From Phoronis ovalis (Eukaryota > Phoronida > Phoronidae): a stretch of 27,967 bases of DNA. The notes beneath the pieces were generated by a model. It had not been told where the DNA came from. It ran no database searches and saw only the letters and a list, made by a program, of their open reading frames with translations. Of this stretch, positions 12,101 through 24,100 are shown one piece after another. The stretch spans positions 8,473 to 36,439 of the forward strand of contig JAOXYB010016187.1 of the NCBI GenBank assembly GCA_028565635.1, written 5' to 3'. The first letter of the stretch is position 1. Each line of letters begins with the position of its first letter. The translations under genes and the position numbers were made by a program.

Positions 12101-15100
12101 TTTGATATTAGCAAGGTACTATGGTTAAAGTCTTCAGTTGTCTTCAGTATGGTAATTACCACTAATTATTTCCTAATATAATTACTAGATTTATGACCAC
12201 TAAGTGACATCAGATATGCAAATTAGTTATTGTTTTGCACCATCTATAGCGCATTTGAACGGATATGCATAATTTTTTTTTGTCTTTTGTAACATCAGTA
12301 ACCAGAATGTAGTGCATCAGAGTCAAAAAAACACAGAATGTTTTTTAAGTTCTGTAGAAAAAAGTAACAGTTAAAATTTAAATAAATACATTACAAAGCA
12401 TGCATCATTAGTAGAAGCGTCAATATATCAAATGTGGGTGCTTCTTCATTGACCCAAAATTATACTTCAACGTTAAAATTGGTTTTATGAGATGTTGTGC
12501 ACCATTTTCTGTGAAGTGAATATACCGAAGCATGCGGCAAAATCATTGATAATCGATATACCTGAATGGCAAAATCACTGATTGTCGGTATAACTCGGGC
12601 CCAAAAAACCAACCCTGCATGATCTCCTGCACAAATTTAAATACTTCGTAAAAGTTGAGTATATTACTGAGAGATTAGTCCTAATAATAATAAGCCCAAT
12701 ATCTGACATATTGATCATAATACTTTCCTAGTAAAAATTTATCGTAATTTGAAATTAACAAAAACTCACCCATCTATTCTACCAAAATAATGGAGTGGAT
12801 TTTTCCCGCCACTATTTTGTATAGGTGTAACTGTGACCGTGTTGATTACTTTCGTTGTGACGTAGATATATTTATACTGTCAACATTGTATGTTTCATGC
12901 CTGCTGCATACTTGTACCTTGAACGCCTTCTCAGTGGCAGTTCCTAGCATTTAACCGAGACAATATTTTCAATCCAAGCATTTGACATGGACACTAACTG
13001 TGATGTGCTCGCACCCAGACGCTATCACTAATTGTAGCGTTTAACCCAGACACTAATTCCGAGCTATATTTCTATAGCATGAGGAATTCCTAATCTCTAT
13101 GAGGACCGTATGAGAATCGCAAGGATCATTGATGAAAATTTCATATAATAATACTTCAGTGGTCTTAATTTGTTATTATCAAGTGAAGAAAGAACAAATT
13201 TACGTGTGTAACATAGTCAGATGGTAAAAATTCAGTAAAATTTACAGTTGTTTCAAAGTTATTGAATTAAAACTTGTTAAAATTCAACAACTGTTGTGAC
13301 ACAAGAAAGATTTATACATTTATCACTTAATAATAATGAATTAAGGCCATTAGAGCATTGTTGTAGGAAAATTTTCATTGTATGGAGGAGCTTTGTTAAT
13401 CTCGAAAGATGATATATTTTGACTAGGAAGGTGTTCAGACAAATACATGAGATATTGGACCTATTTTTATGACTAATCTTCTGAATACTGAACTTTTATG
13501 GAGTAATTTAATATGTGCAGGTCACTCAACTCTGGGAGTCTTTTTTTTGTTTTGTGGTCATTAATAAAAATGCTCTAGTCTTGCATTCCAGTAAGCATTA
13601 AGTCTATTAAATTGTACTAATTAAAGTAAGGCTAAATAAGGCCATTTTAGGATTGATTTGATAAATAACAAACACCTTAATGTTCGGATTCTTAAATTAA
13701 AGTTTTTGAAGTACATGGAGCAACCATATCTTCACTTGGTTGACTATCCTTAAGTCAGAGTTGCTATTTACTGCTTTGTAATTACTTCCCCTGGGCTGTT
13801 AGTAGAGAGAGTATAAAGTGAGAGTAAGTATATATTTTTCCTATGGGGAGGGGGGTGTTTAATAATGGAAGGATTTGCCATTAATTTAGGAAATATAATT
13901 ATATGGAATAGTTATTTTTTTGATTACTCTGCATGTGTAAAAATCTGAAAAGCGTACGTCATAATTGTTATGTTTTAATAATGATTATGTAAGGGACCTA
14001 CGATGCCCCAAGATACAATAATGTATACCACCAGATCAGTCTGATTAATATGCTGACTCCCAGGTTTTTAATTTCATCAGTCTTCTTGGTACTTTGCTTC
14101 ATATAGTGGTATTTCTAGATATTCTATTTGTCTACTAGTTATTTCTAATCCTTTTCTATAATGCCTTCGCAAGTTCAACAATATGGACACTATTTATTAT
14201 TACAAGTACCACAGTGGGAGTTTAAAGAATCGAGTTCAAGTTCAATTACAATTAAATAAGAAGTGTGTTTCAGTTTCTACTCCATCATTGCAGATATGAC
14301 ACTGTCTATCACAAATCTCCGGATTTCTAAATCTATCTACTTCAATCATCAAGGGCAATATGCCTGTTCTTAACTGGAGCAATATAAGTGATCTACGTGA
14401 TCGTGGTTGAGACAAGTCTATATGATCTCAACTTTGGTTTCTTTTTCATTCATCTGACCACAAAGTACATTCAATTTCATGCAGATAACTTTGAACAGAT
14501 CTCAAGTCAATAGACTCTTCTCATGCATGGCTGTTCCATGCTCCCTCCCCCTAATACTACATGTGCAAACCAAGTATACATTCAATAGGAATTATAACAT
14601 ACTTATCAAGATTAAAAATAATTGTTAGGTTTAGAATTTTTTCCTGTTGATATGATATATACTGTAGTATAATACATGTACGCAAAAGGTTCTTTTTCTC
14701 AAATTTTGTTTCCTGATTTTTTAAAGTCAGATATACCTGTATTTGTAATGTAATTGATTGGTAGTTTGCACCTGTATAAAACAGGAAGTAGAGGGTAAAT
14801 CAACTGATGGAATAGCTGTGAGAAGACTATAGTTAACTTGGCATTAAGGAGTTATTAACTATATAGACCTATGCTTGAAAGGATATTCCTAATTTCAGCT
14901 GACCAGTTTCTACCACATGTGGAGCAATCATGACATGAACATTTTCTTTGTTAGTCTTTCATCATCAAATTTAAGAAATCTATTTCATAAATGTAACATA
15001 TCAACATTTCTAACTGAACTGAATTCCAACCCTATACTACCATTGACTGCATGATTTGAACTGAATTTATGAACCCCTAGAAAAATCTTGCAGCTCTATT

Positions 15101-18100
15101 TTGAACAATATTCATTTTGCATAAAGGTCATTTGTTCTTACCCCCGAACTGCTGAACAATAGTCATTAATTGGTGCAGCACATGAATTAAATAATGCACC
15201 ATATGTATTAAAATGCTTATTTTTGAGTTTTTTAATTTTTTTATCGAAGCCCCTAGTGCCTTTCCTGTTGAATCAGATAAAACTTTTACTGTAGTTGTAT
15301 TGTCCGAAAATTCGTCACAACTACCCCAAGGTAATTATATATGTCTGTGTATTCTAAAAGATCGAATGTAACCAAAATGAAATTCGTATTTTATTCCTAC
15401 ACACATTTTTAGATCTAAAATGCACAATCTGAGTCTTTTTTTTGTTAATAAGGAGTCTCCATTTTCTACACCAAATACAGACAATATCTAACATACTGTG
15501 CAATTATCCTGATGCAATTAACACTATGTCATCCATATGCAGTAATATAGGTATTTCAAGATGGCCCAAGATTAGAATTTTCAATTCCAACGTTAACATA
15601 AAGAGCAAAAATTGTCTATGACAGTACAGCTTCTTGTTTCACCCCGCAACTGGTAAAAAAAGTCAGTATACAAATTATTTATCTTCAGGCAGGATTGAGA
15701 TAAGGCATATATTCTTTTAATTGCATAATAAAATTTTCCATCAATATTCATATTTTATAACTTATATGGCATGGCATATCTATCTATCCAATTAGACACT
15801 TTTTGCATAAAATGTTGTGAATGTGGATAACCCTTTTTTCTTTCTATTCCTAGTTATATGTGAGAGTAAACGCATGATCTACACACACCCTACTATTACT
15901 TTGGAAACCATTCTGTTCATCTACATATAAATTGTTACATTCCATAAATATACCATGGTAATTTAGAGGCACTCGCAAGTCACAGGTCGACCCNNNNNNN
16001 NNNNNNNNNNNNNNNNNNNNNNNNNNNNNNNNNNNNNNNNNNNNNNNNNNNNNNNNNNNNNNNNNNNNNNNNNNNNNNNNNNNNNNNNNNNNNTCATCTA
16101 CATATAAATTGTTACATTCCATAAATATACCATGGTAATTTAGAGGCACTCGCAAGTCACAGGTCGACCCATTTGATAGATGTAGTCCATAAATTAGGAA
16201 TCATACCATAATTGAAACACTTTAATTTGAAAAAGATATGTCAGCACTATCATTTTTAAAGACCTCATAGGTTATATTGTCACAACCAACAGCTTTACCA
16301 AACTTCAACTTACTAACCACTTTCTGTACCTCATCAGTGCTCATATACCTAATATTTAAATCAGTTGATTCTCTTTGAATCAGTTGATTCTCTTTGAATC
16401 ATTTTGGACTGTAACTCAGATTTATGTTTCATTACAAATTCATAAAAATGTTGATCAAAATGTGTTATATTTGTATCATCTTTTTCCGAGTACAGAGATT
16501 GGAATTCAGATTTCCAGCTATTGAATACGGCTTGAGTATCAGTGATCACTTGTTCATTTTCATCATATACTAGCTTCCATTGATATTTGTTTCCTGGATC
16601 TAGGTCCAAGTTTTTTAGTGTGGTTCCAGAACTCGTTTGGATTAATTCATCTATCATACTATTTCTCAAATATAATCTTTCTACTCATATGCTTTTTGTC
16701 AATTGAAAGTGTGCTAACCAAAACATATCATTCTGTTAGTTTCTTTTTTGTATGTTTAGGACCGCTAAATTTCATATAAACCCTTTCTTTTTCCAAGCTT
16801 CACTTAAAGCACTATTCCAATAATGGCTTAGGAGGTTTACGATTTCGTAGATTTACTAGAGAAGTCATGAAACTTTAATTTCTGGTCTATCGATGTGTAA
16901 AAATTTTTCATATAGTAAAATAATATGATTGTAAGAAGTTTAAAAGGTTGCAGCATATTTGGTAATTCAAGCTCCAGTTCTGTGTTGTCATTATGATCAT
17001 ATATTTTGGAAACTAATATTCCTCCCATGTTTTAGCATAGTTCTTACTGGTACAAATCAGAGATTAGCAAACTAATCGTTGTATTTCCCCTTGTATTTTT
17101 AAGCTAGACAGCGTACATTAATTGTTTATTTTTTAAGATAAAATTGTCCTTTGGGATACAAGTGAATCATTTAGATTTGATGATAATTTTTTTGTGTGAC
17201 AATGGATTCATTGTATTATTAAACATATATGCTATTTATATTGCAGCATATTGCTTTAAATATCATTTCTAGTTTTTGGAGAATAAAAATTTTAATCGAA
17301 TGGCTTTCCACAAAATGTTGGATATGCAGAACATATCTCCACTCTTTTATACCTAAGTTGTAAAAAGCTTCAAGATTTTATATGTACAAATACTTGTATT
17401 GCTACCTTAATACAGCACTCAAAGTGTACACAAATAAGCAATGTCATTAGACTATTTTTATGCTAGCTGTTAGTTAACTTATATTTTAAAGTAATTAATA
17501 TTAAATGTTTAGATTATTTTAAGTCACTCTCAGATCTTTATTTAGCCATTATTGATATTATACTTGCTTGAGTTGTTCTGTTAAAAGCATATTCCTGCAG
17601 ATCAAAGTTAATAGCATAAAATTAATAATTACTAAAGTGAAGTTTTTGTGTATATTATGTTTACTAACACTTCAGCCTTATTATAAGAGGAATACGGTTA
17701 ATGACTTTGGTCATTGTTTGCTGTTTTAATTACCTATTGTGTAATTACTGTTTAAAAAATATTTTATAAAATTGGAAAATCAAAGCTTTTCATGAACTTT
17801 CACATCTGATCTCTTCCTAGGCTTGTGAAGCTTCCTTGAAACACAAAACGGAGCTGGTACCAAAATTGGAAGAGAAAAACCAGCAAATGGCAGCAGCGAT
17901 GAAAATAGCAGAGGCAAAGTGAGTGTTATATGTTAATTATGGTGATGCTTCCATCTGAATAATTCAAATTTATTGATTTTGTGATGTTGTTATTGTTTTT
18001 TTTTTTACAAGTAGGTATACAAACAGGCTAGATATTGTATGACTGGTCAGGATTTTTTTTGTTTCTCCATTCTTTTTATTACATTAAGCCTGCTATAATA

Positions 18101-21100
18101 CACTCAAGGAATGACAACTGGTGAATAAGTTAGATATTTTGTTTTGTGTACTAGGTGAAGTGAAGTTGTACTTGGTTGAAGTACCAGTGATTATCCCCTG
18201 GGTTTCACTTTTCAGTAATTTATCCTTTGATGTCCACATAAATAATAGTGATTATTATACATTTGTCTTGAAATTGTTAAAATTTTGTTCCTGCATTAAT
18301 TTGTTAGTTCCATCGCCTGTATTGTTTAACCTCATTTTATGGCTAAATTTCTTTTTAACTCTTTTGTTTAATCGTCCATCTTTTTTGCTAACTTCAGTTT
18401 TCTAAAATTTCAAGCATCCATATTTGTTAAAATATTTTGCAGAATGCAATGATGAAATGAAGTTGCACTCACAATATGTAGATGTAAACTTAAGGAGTCA
18501 ACAAAATACTTTCTATTTGAGCACACTCCTACTGAAAATACCCAAGATTATTTTTAAGTTTTACTTATAGCAGGAGCTGAACAACAAATATATTAATAGT
18601 GTTCTTATATCCTGGTTATTGAACGGAATTTACATTGTAATTTATGGAAATTTAAAACATGAAATAATTGTTGTGAAAATGTTTGACTTTGAATGTTTCC
18701 TAAATACAATAAATTTGATCAATTTTATTATCCAGATTAAACCTGTATGAACATCTAGTTTCTAGAGGTGTCCGTAATCAAGGAACATCAGAATAACAAA
18801 ATCCTACTACACGTGACGTGAATAAAGTAGCCTGCTGAATATAGTCTTTTGACTAGGAGGAAATACACTCCAGTTATACTTGTCCTCATTCCTTATTGAT
18901 ATTGCCACAAGGAACTTGACAAACAAACAAGTTTAAGTTTAAGTTTTTTAAAAGTGTGTGGGAATGAGGAAATTCAATTCTCACTGAACATATTTCATGT
19001 ATAAATAGAATTACCAGGATAAAATTAACATTTCGGTTTATTAACTTTCTTCAGAAGGAAGAAAAATAATTCTTAAGGAATGTTTTGATAAGCTCAAACA
19101 TTAATTTTTATTTAAGATTGTAATTCTATTTTCTTATTTTAATTATTATAATATTTTTTTTAATTTACATGTATCTCTTAGTATCATTCTGGATCTGACT
19201 TTCTAATACTTTACTGGTTGAAATCTTTCTTCATAACTGTCTCGTTTTAGTGTAGTATTTTGGATTATATTCTATTATTCTCGAATTATGGAAATATTTC
19301 CTTTATTCACACCTAAGGGAGGGAGAAAACCTTTCAAATAACTTTAGAAACACCCAAATTCAACTGGTCAACAAATAGAACAGATAGCTGTAGATATGGG
19401 ATTCAGTTTCGAGCAGATTTAAAAGTTTTTCAGTATTTTATATGCATATTTTTGTATTATGTGCAAATTGAGAAAATATAGTAACAGCAGACAGCATCAA
19501 ATAATTGGCGAAGTCCACATTTTATGTTTATAACCTTGTTCCAATTATCTTGAATTTCTAATAGTTCAACCAGTAAGAATTGAAATTAATTTTTGTTGTT
19601 GAACTAATGTACTCAGGGAATAATTTTCTACATAGTTTAATTACGCAAGAGATGTCCTGTAATAAAAGTATAATTATAATGCAATCAATATGTATTTATG
19701 CAAAACAATTTGATAAACTATTTCAGATATAAACAAAGTGATTCTGACAAGAAAGCAGCGGAAGAGACTGCTCGGAGCTTAAGTCAACAAATGGTGGACA
19801 GAGATGCTAAAAGGTACCTGGGGATACATGTAATATGTACTATGTAATATGTAATATACCGAATGCAGGCTAATAAAAAGTCTCTATTCGGGTCTAATAA
19901 TGACTACTAACTTACTAACTTAATTACAGTTCAATAACTTAATATCATAAAAGGACTAATAGTCATACTTAAGAGGCTGGTCTTTCCAGAAACTATCCAG
20001 CCTTTTTTCAAAACTATATTATTAGTTAATGAGTTCCATGTTGATACTATTTTATATGTAAATGATAATTTTTTAACATTCTTATTCGCTCTAACTTGGA
20101 ACAGTTTTAACGAATGTCCTCTTGTATTACTGTCACTAATGGGCACCAACATTTTTGACACATTCTCATCATATATATTATTGAGTATTTTATATGTCTC
20201 AATCATGTCACCACGAAGTCTTCTGAATACCAAAGTCGGCAAATCTAGTTTCTTAAGTCTTTCCTCATAACTCAGGGCTTTTATTGATGGTATCAGCTTT
20301 GTTGCCCTCCTTTGTATGCTCTCTATGGCAATAATGAAAATATCCTCATCTAAATAAACAAAGGTTCTCCTTATCATACCCAGAATTTGATTAGCTTTAT
20401 TAACTTTTTCGTTAATGTGATCACTAAATAACAATTTAGAATCAATTACAACTCCGATATCCTTTTCATTCGATACATGAGTAAGAGAGTGTGCCCTTCC
20501 ATTGTCATGTTTCCATTACATATCATGTTTGAAACCCAAGTGATTCTTTAAAGCAGATACTGTTTCACATACACACGAATTGTGAATTGCTTCATGTCAG
20601 ACAATTCACTGTAACACCATCACTTGCTCTATTGCACATGGTAGTTAATAATAGACCATTTGCATGCACTTAGTAGAGCAACCAGTCATGGACCCAAACC
20701 TTCCCAGCATGTTGCATTTTGTGTATGAATAATGACGTATTCTCCGTGTGCTCTTGCAATTCATGCACAAAATGCTACAAACTCCACCACATCTGCATAC
20801 CGAGCCAAAAAACAAAAAAATAATCTCATCTGTGTTGGTCTAAGAAACACCTTTTTTTAATAAAAATTTATATTAGTATTTCATGCATAAACAATTATTT
20901 AATAATTTTTTCTACTACTTACATGTAGATTACGTTAATTTCAAGGTTTAATGCATTTCCAAAGTCAGGTTTCAAGAAACAGGAGTTGTATTCAATTGAA
21001 GGCTGCTGGGATTGAAAGAGTCCGACGGTGGTGCCCTCAGGTGCATGCAAGTAGTCTGTTGGTAGTGATTTCGTTGTAATTTGATAGTTTCCAGCTGTAT

Positions 21101-24100
21101 AATTATTGATACAGGAATGGCATCCAGCCATGGAGTCTGGCATTACTGCACATTTTGGTCATATAAATGGTTATGTTGTCTCGTGGCATTTAGAGACTTA
21201 TTGGAAATCTGTGCTGCAAACGTTTGAAACTGTTAACCCCTCTTTAGACAGTTCCAGTTTTTCCCCCCAATGGCCTGATTGTAGCTACTGTACGCTGTGT
21301 CTCTGTATTTATTCTAAGTGCTTCATGCCCTTGAAAATAAATCTCAAAACTTCGCTTGTGTATACTACTATTCAGATGTATCAAAAACATTGATTTTGTG
21401 AATCAAAGTCTTACTAGCAGTATTTGGGATAGTGGAAGAAATGAAATAAAGGTTTAGTTAGTGGCTAATTTTATGAAATGTATGAAGGAAATAAAATCTA
21501 TGTACACCCATTGAAAAAAGCATATTACGATATGTGTGTGTACATGTCTGTCCATCCCTCCATCACACTTTCTGTTCAGGCTGTAACTCTTAAACCATTT
21601 AACTTACTTGCGGTCACTAAATTTATGCTAAAGTTATGGGCATATCATGTGGTGTATCCTTCCTGTACTTTAATAGCAAGTGTATTAACTGTGTTAAGTA
21701 CACAATAATAAAAAAAAATATTGCAAATATTCCCGCTTCTAGGGTGTTATTCACCCTAGGCAATAGACTTATTAATTACTTGTCATCAAAAGTTTTGTTG
21801 ATTGTAACATTCAGTTGGATATTTCTTTCTTTTTCTTTCCAAATAGGAGTGCTTTAGAAACTGACTTAAAAATAGAAAAAGAATGGAGGTCAACTTTACA
21901 AAAAAATTTGGAACAAGAAAAAGAAAAGACATTACGCATTCAATCAGAATTACAGAAAATGAAAAAAATAGAGCAGGTCAGATTAAAATATATTTCAGTT
22001 ATAAAAGATGCTTGCATAAGTATAACAATATTTTGTTATTTTCAAATTATGAACTTTTATGAACTTAATTTGCCTTAATTGCCTTAAATATTTATTCTAA
22101 TTTCTAATAATTTGCTCGCTTGTTCTTTGAAGTTTATTGGGTCAGGTTCATTTAAAATTTTAATAAGCTTGACATTTGTACACTGACGGTAAAATAGTAA
22201 TTATATTAAAACATGGTAAAGGAGTAGTACGCATTAGTAAGAATAAACAATATGAAGGATGAAGTGGCGTACCACACCAAACAAGGCAGCGAAAAAACCA
22301 CCCTACACAGTAGTGGGCATTAACCAATCAAAGATACTTATACAATAGAACGTACAGCATGCCTGACAATAGTGTAATTATACCTATTGTTACTGATGAA
22401 AATTTTCTATCTTGTTGCTTTGGCTATATCTTCAGAATGATGCAAGTGATTTCTTTGAAATTTGGAGATGTAAGAAACAACAGGCTATAATTTTGTACCT
22501 ATTTTTTTCACATATTTTCCTGAAAATTGTTGCCATGGCAATCACTGTTATTTGTTTTTTAAGAAAATATGAGAAATTGTTATTTTCGTAGTAATTCTTA
22601 GTATAATAAATAAACAGTACATTATGATGTAAATTTCTATAGCAGGTAAATAGTTTAAGAAGTCATGTTTTGCCACTATGCAATGATGTATGGCGATTCT
22701 GTAGAATGGTCAACAGGGTCAGTAATAAGAGCTGCCAACTTTGGCGGTACAAACTCCTTTGTACTTCTTAACACCCCAGGATTAACACATCCAATGTTAT
22801 ATGTTCTGTTTTAGTTGATCACTTTTGCATATCTATATTATAAAAATTATGTACTTTAAAATAGTTTGTACCATTTATTTGTCACGAAATCAAAGCAAAT
22901 GGACTTACTGTTTTTACTGAACGACAACACAGTGACGTCATCATGTTAACATTTGTGCAAAAACTGTCAAACGATAAACAAACAAAGTTACTAAAATATC
23001 TTGTTTTGCGATAGATATCTTCCATGTAATGTTTTTAGTAAGGCAATACTCTAAATATTGTCAGTTTTGTAGTAAAATTAGCATATGAACATCATTTTGT
23101 ATGTACCATATTTTGACCCCGGCCAAGGACATTTTCCTCATCAACATGTTTACCTTTTATTTTGTAATAAAATGGTGATAAAGCAAACTAAAAATTAATG
23201 TAATCTTCAGTCAATAAGGATTTTAAAAAAATGTTTCCCCCAGTAATTCACATTGCCTTTATTTTAATAAGATTAACTTCCTCGGTGTTACACCACATTC
23301 ATTATAAAGGACAAATTTTCATATCTTCACACCCTCCTTTAAAGTTCAAGCAATTAAATAAACACCTGTTTTCTTACCTCGAATAATCAATTGAATTACG
23401 TTTATAAAATTTAATTGATGTCATCAATTTTAACACTTGACATTACACAAGATGTTTTCCTGTCTTTACCTGCTACCCACGGCAGGTGTTTGCTAACAGG
23501 TAAAGGGTGGATACTGAATTAACAATTAACATCAAATTTTCTTTCCCACATTTTGTTGCTGCATTTACTCAGTAATTCTATTTTCTGAAGAGTTATAGCA
23601 AATAAAACTAAATTTATATTACTTCAACAACAAAAAAAGGTATGATGATAGTATATTAGTAAACAAATATTGTCTGCAAGTAAATTTAATAGTTTTAAAT
23701 GCTGTAGTATTTTGTAACTGTATGTATAAAATAATCAATTCAGTGTTTTGTGGGAAGCTGAAACTTACAAAACTTCTAGTAGCGTAAATAAATTTACTTA
23801 TTAAACTGTGATAAACTTTTGTTATACATCGTATTTGTTTTTAGAAGTTCTTTCCTACAGCAAAAGTGCAAACAGCTGTATTTTACAGGAACATGGAAAG
23901 TTACAACATCAATATCAGATGCTGGAAACCACCTGTCGTGAACAAGAAGAGACGCTGAAAGAGTTGGGATCGCATCTGAGCGAGTAAATATCTTGTCAAA
24001 TGTTAACGGTTCTTAAAAAACATCTTTATATTTTCTGCACATTTATTGTTTTACTAAATAAGCATGTTCTTCTGCACCAGGTTTTCTTGACTATTTATTA

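Larger units (their letters stand above)
7369..13999. other. Long intronic stretch without a recognised gene
   Basis: About 6.6 kb of AT-rich sequence. It contains an (AT)n palindrome at 8061-8094, a run of 11 G at 11462-11472, a 33-base-period direct repeat at 12536-12593 and a degenerate repeat at about 12,945-13,060. Nothing here translates into a known family in any frame I examined. Confidence 0.6.
14000..16860 (-). mobile_element. Decayed non-LTR retrotransposon (LINE), minus strand
   Basis: Reading the minus strand from high to low coordinates and switching frames at breaks, LINE reverse transcriptase landmarks appear in the right order. A linker region comes first (16,860-16,360). 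The RT start follows, with [20 protein letters not shown] (about 16,345-16,255), then RVPLNYHGI and [10 protein letters not shown] (about 16,150-15,890). Next are [12 protein letters not shown] and IFALYVN (about 15,655-15,600), a degenerate active site [11 protein letters not shown] (15,539 down), and [12 protein letters not shown]. The C-terminal region has [15 protein letters not shown] and [18 protein letters not shown] (about 14,350-14,230). It carries many stops, frameshifts and deletions, and the typical catalytic FADD/YADD is altered, so it is dead. The endonuclease is not seen. Ends are approximate, and the assembly gap lies inside it. Confidence 0.82.
2516..17820 (+). other. RUFY intron c-d, 15.3 kb, hosts a nested gene
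   Basis: This giant intron between two well-supported exons holds, in order, the antisense neuropeptide gene (about 4.5-7.0 kb), a MITE-like element (7.1-7.4 kb), featureless AT-rich sequence (7.4-14.0 kb), and the LINE relic and assembly gap (14.0-16.9 kb). Open frames at 8833-9256 and 11658-11960 are low-complexity AT-rich translations without recognisable features. Confidence 0.9.
19814..21846 (+). other. RUFY intron e-f with LINE fragment
   Basis: This 2,033-base intron carries the LINE fragment at its start, a 19-base-stem hairpin at 20711-20778, and a GC-richer part at about 20,930-21,330 with overlapping open frames on both strands. A piece near 21,540-21,660 (gtctgtccatccctccatca, then ctgtaactcttaaaccattt) looks like a dispersed repeat, though I cannot name it. 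Confidence 0.75.

Noticed and set aside
15850-16155. 101-codon minus frame spanning the N run
   Set aside because: The frame exists only because N does not encode stops. Both ends translate the same duplicated 77 bases and belong to the LINE relic.
18121-18405. 94-codon hydrophobic plus frame
   Set aside because: The Leu/Phe richness comes from T-rich intron sequence. It has no family features and lies between well-fitting RUFY exons of matching phase.
21478-21857. Plus frames of 76 and 73 codons before exon f
   Set aside because: They overlap each other in different frames and run into the acceptor of RUFY exon f. No recognisable product.
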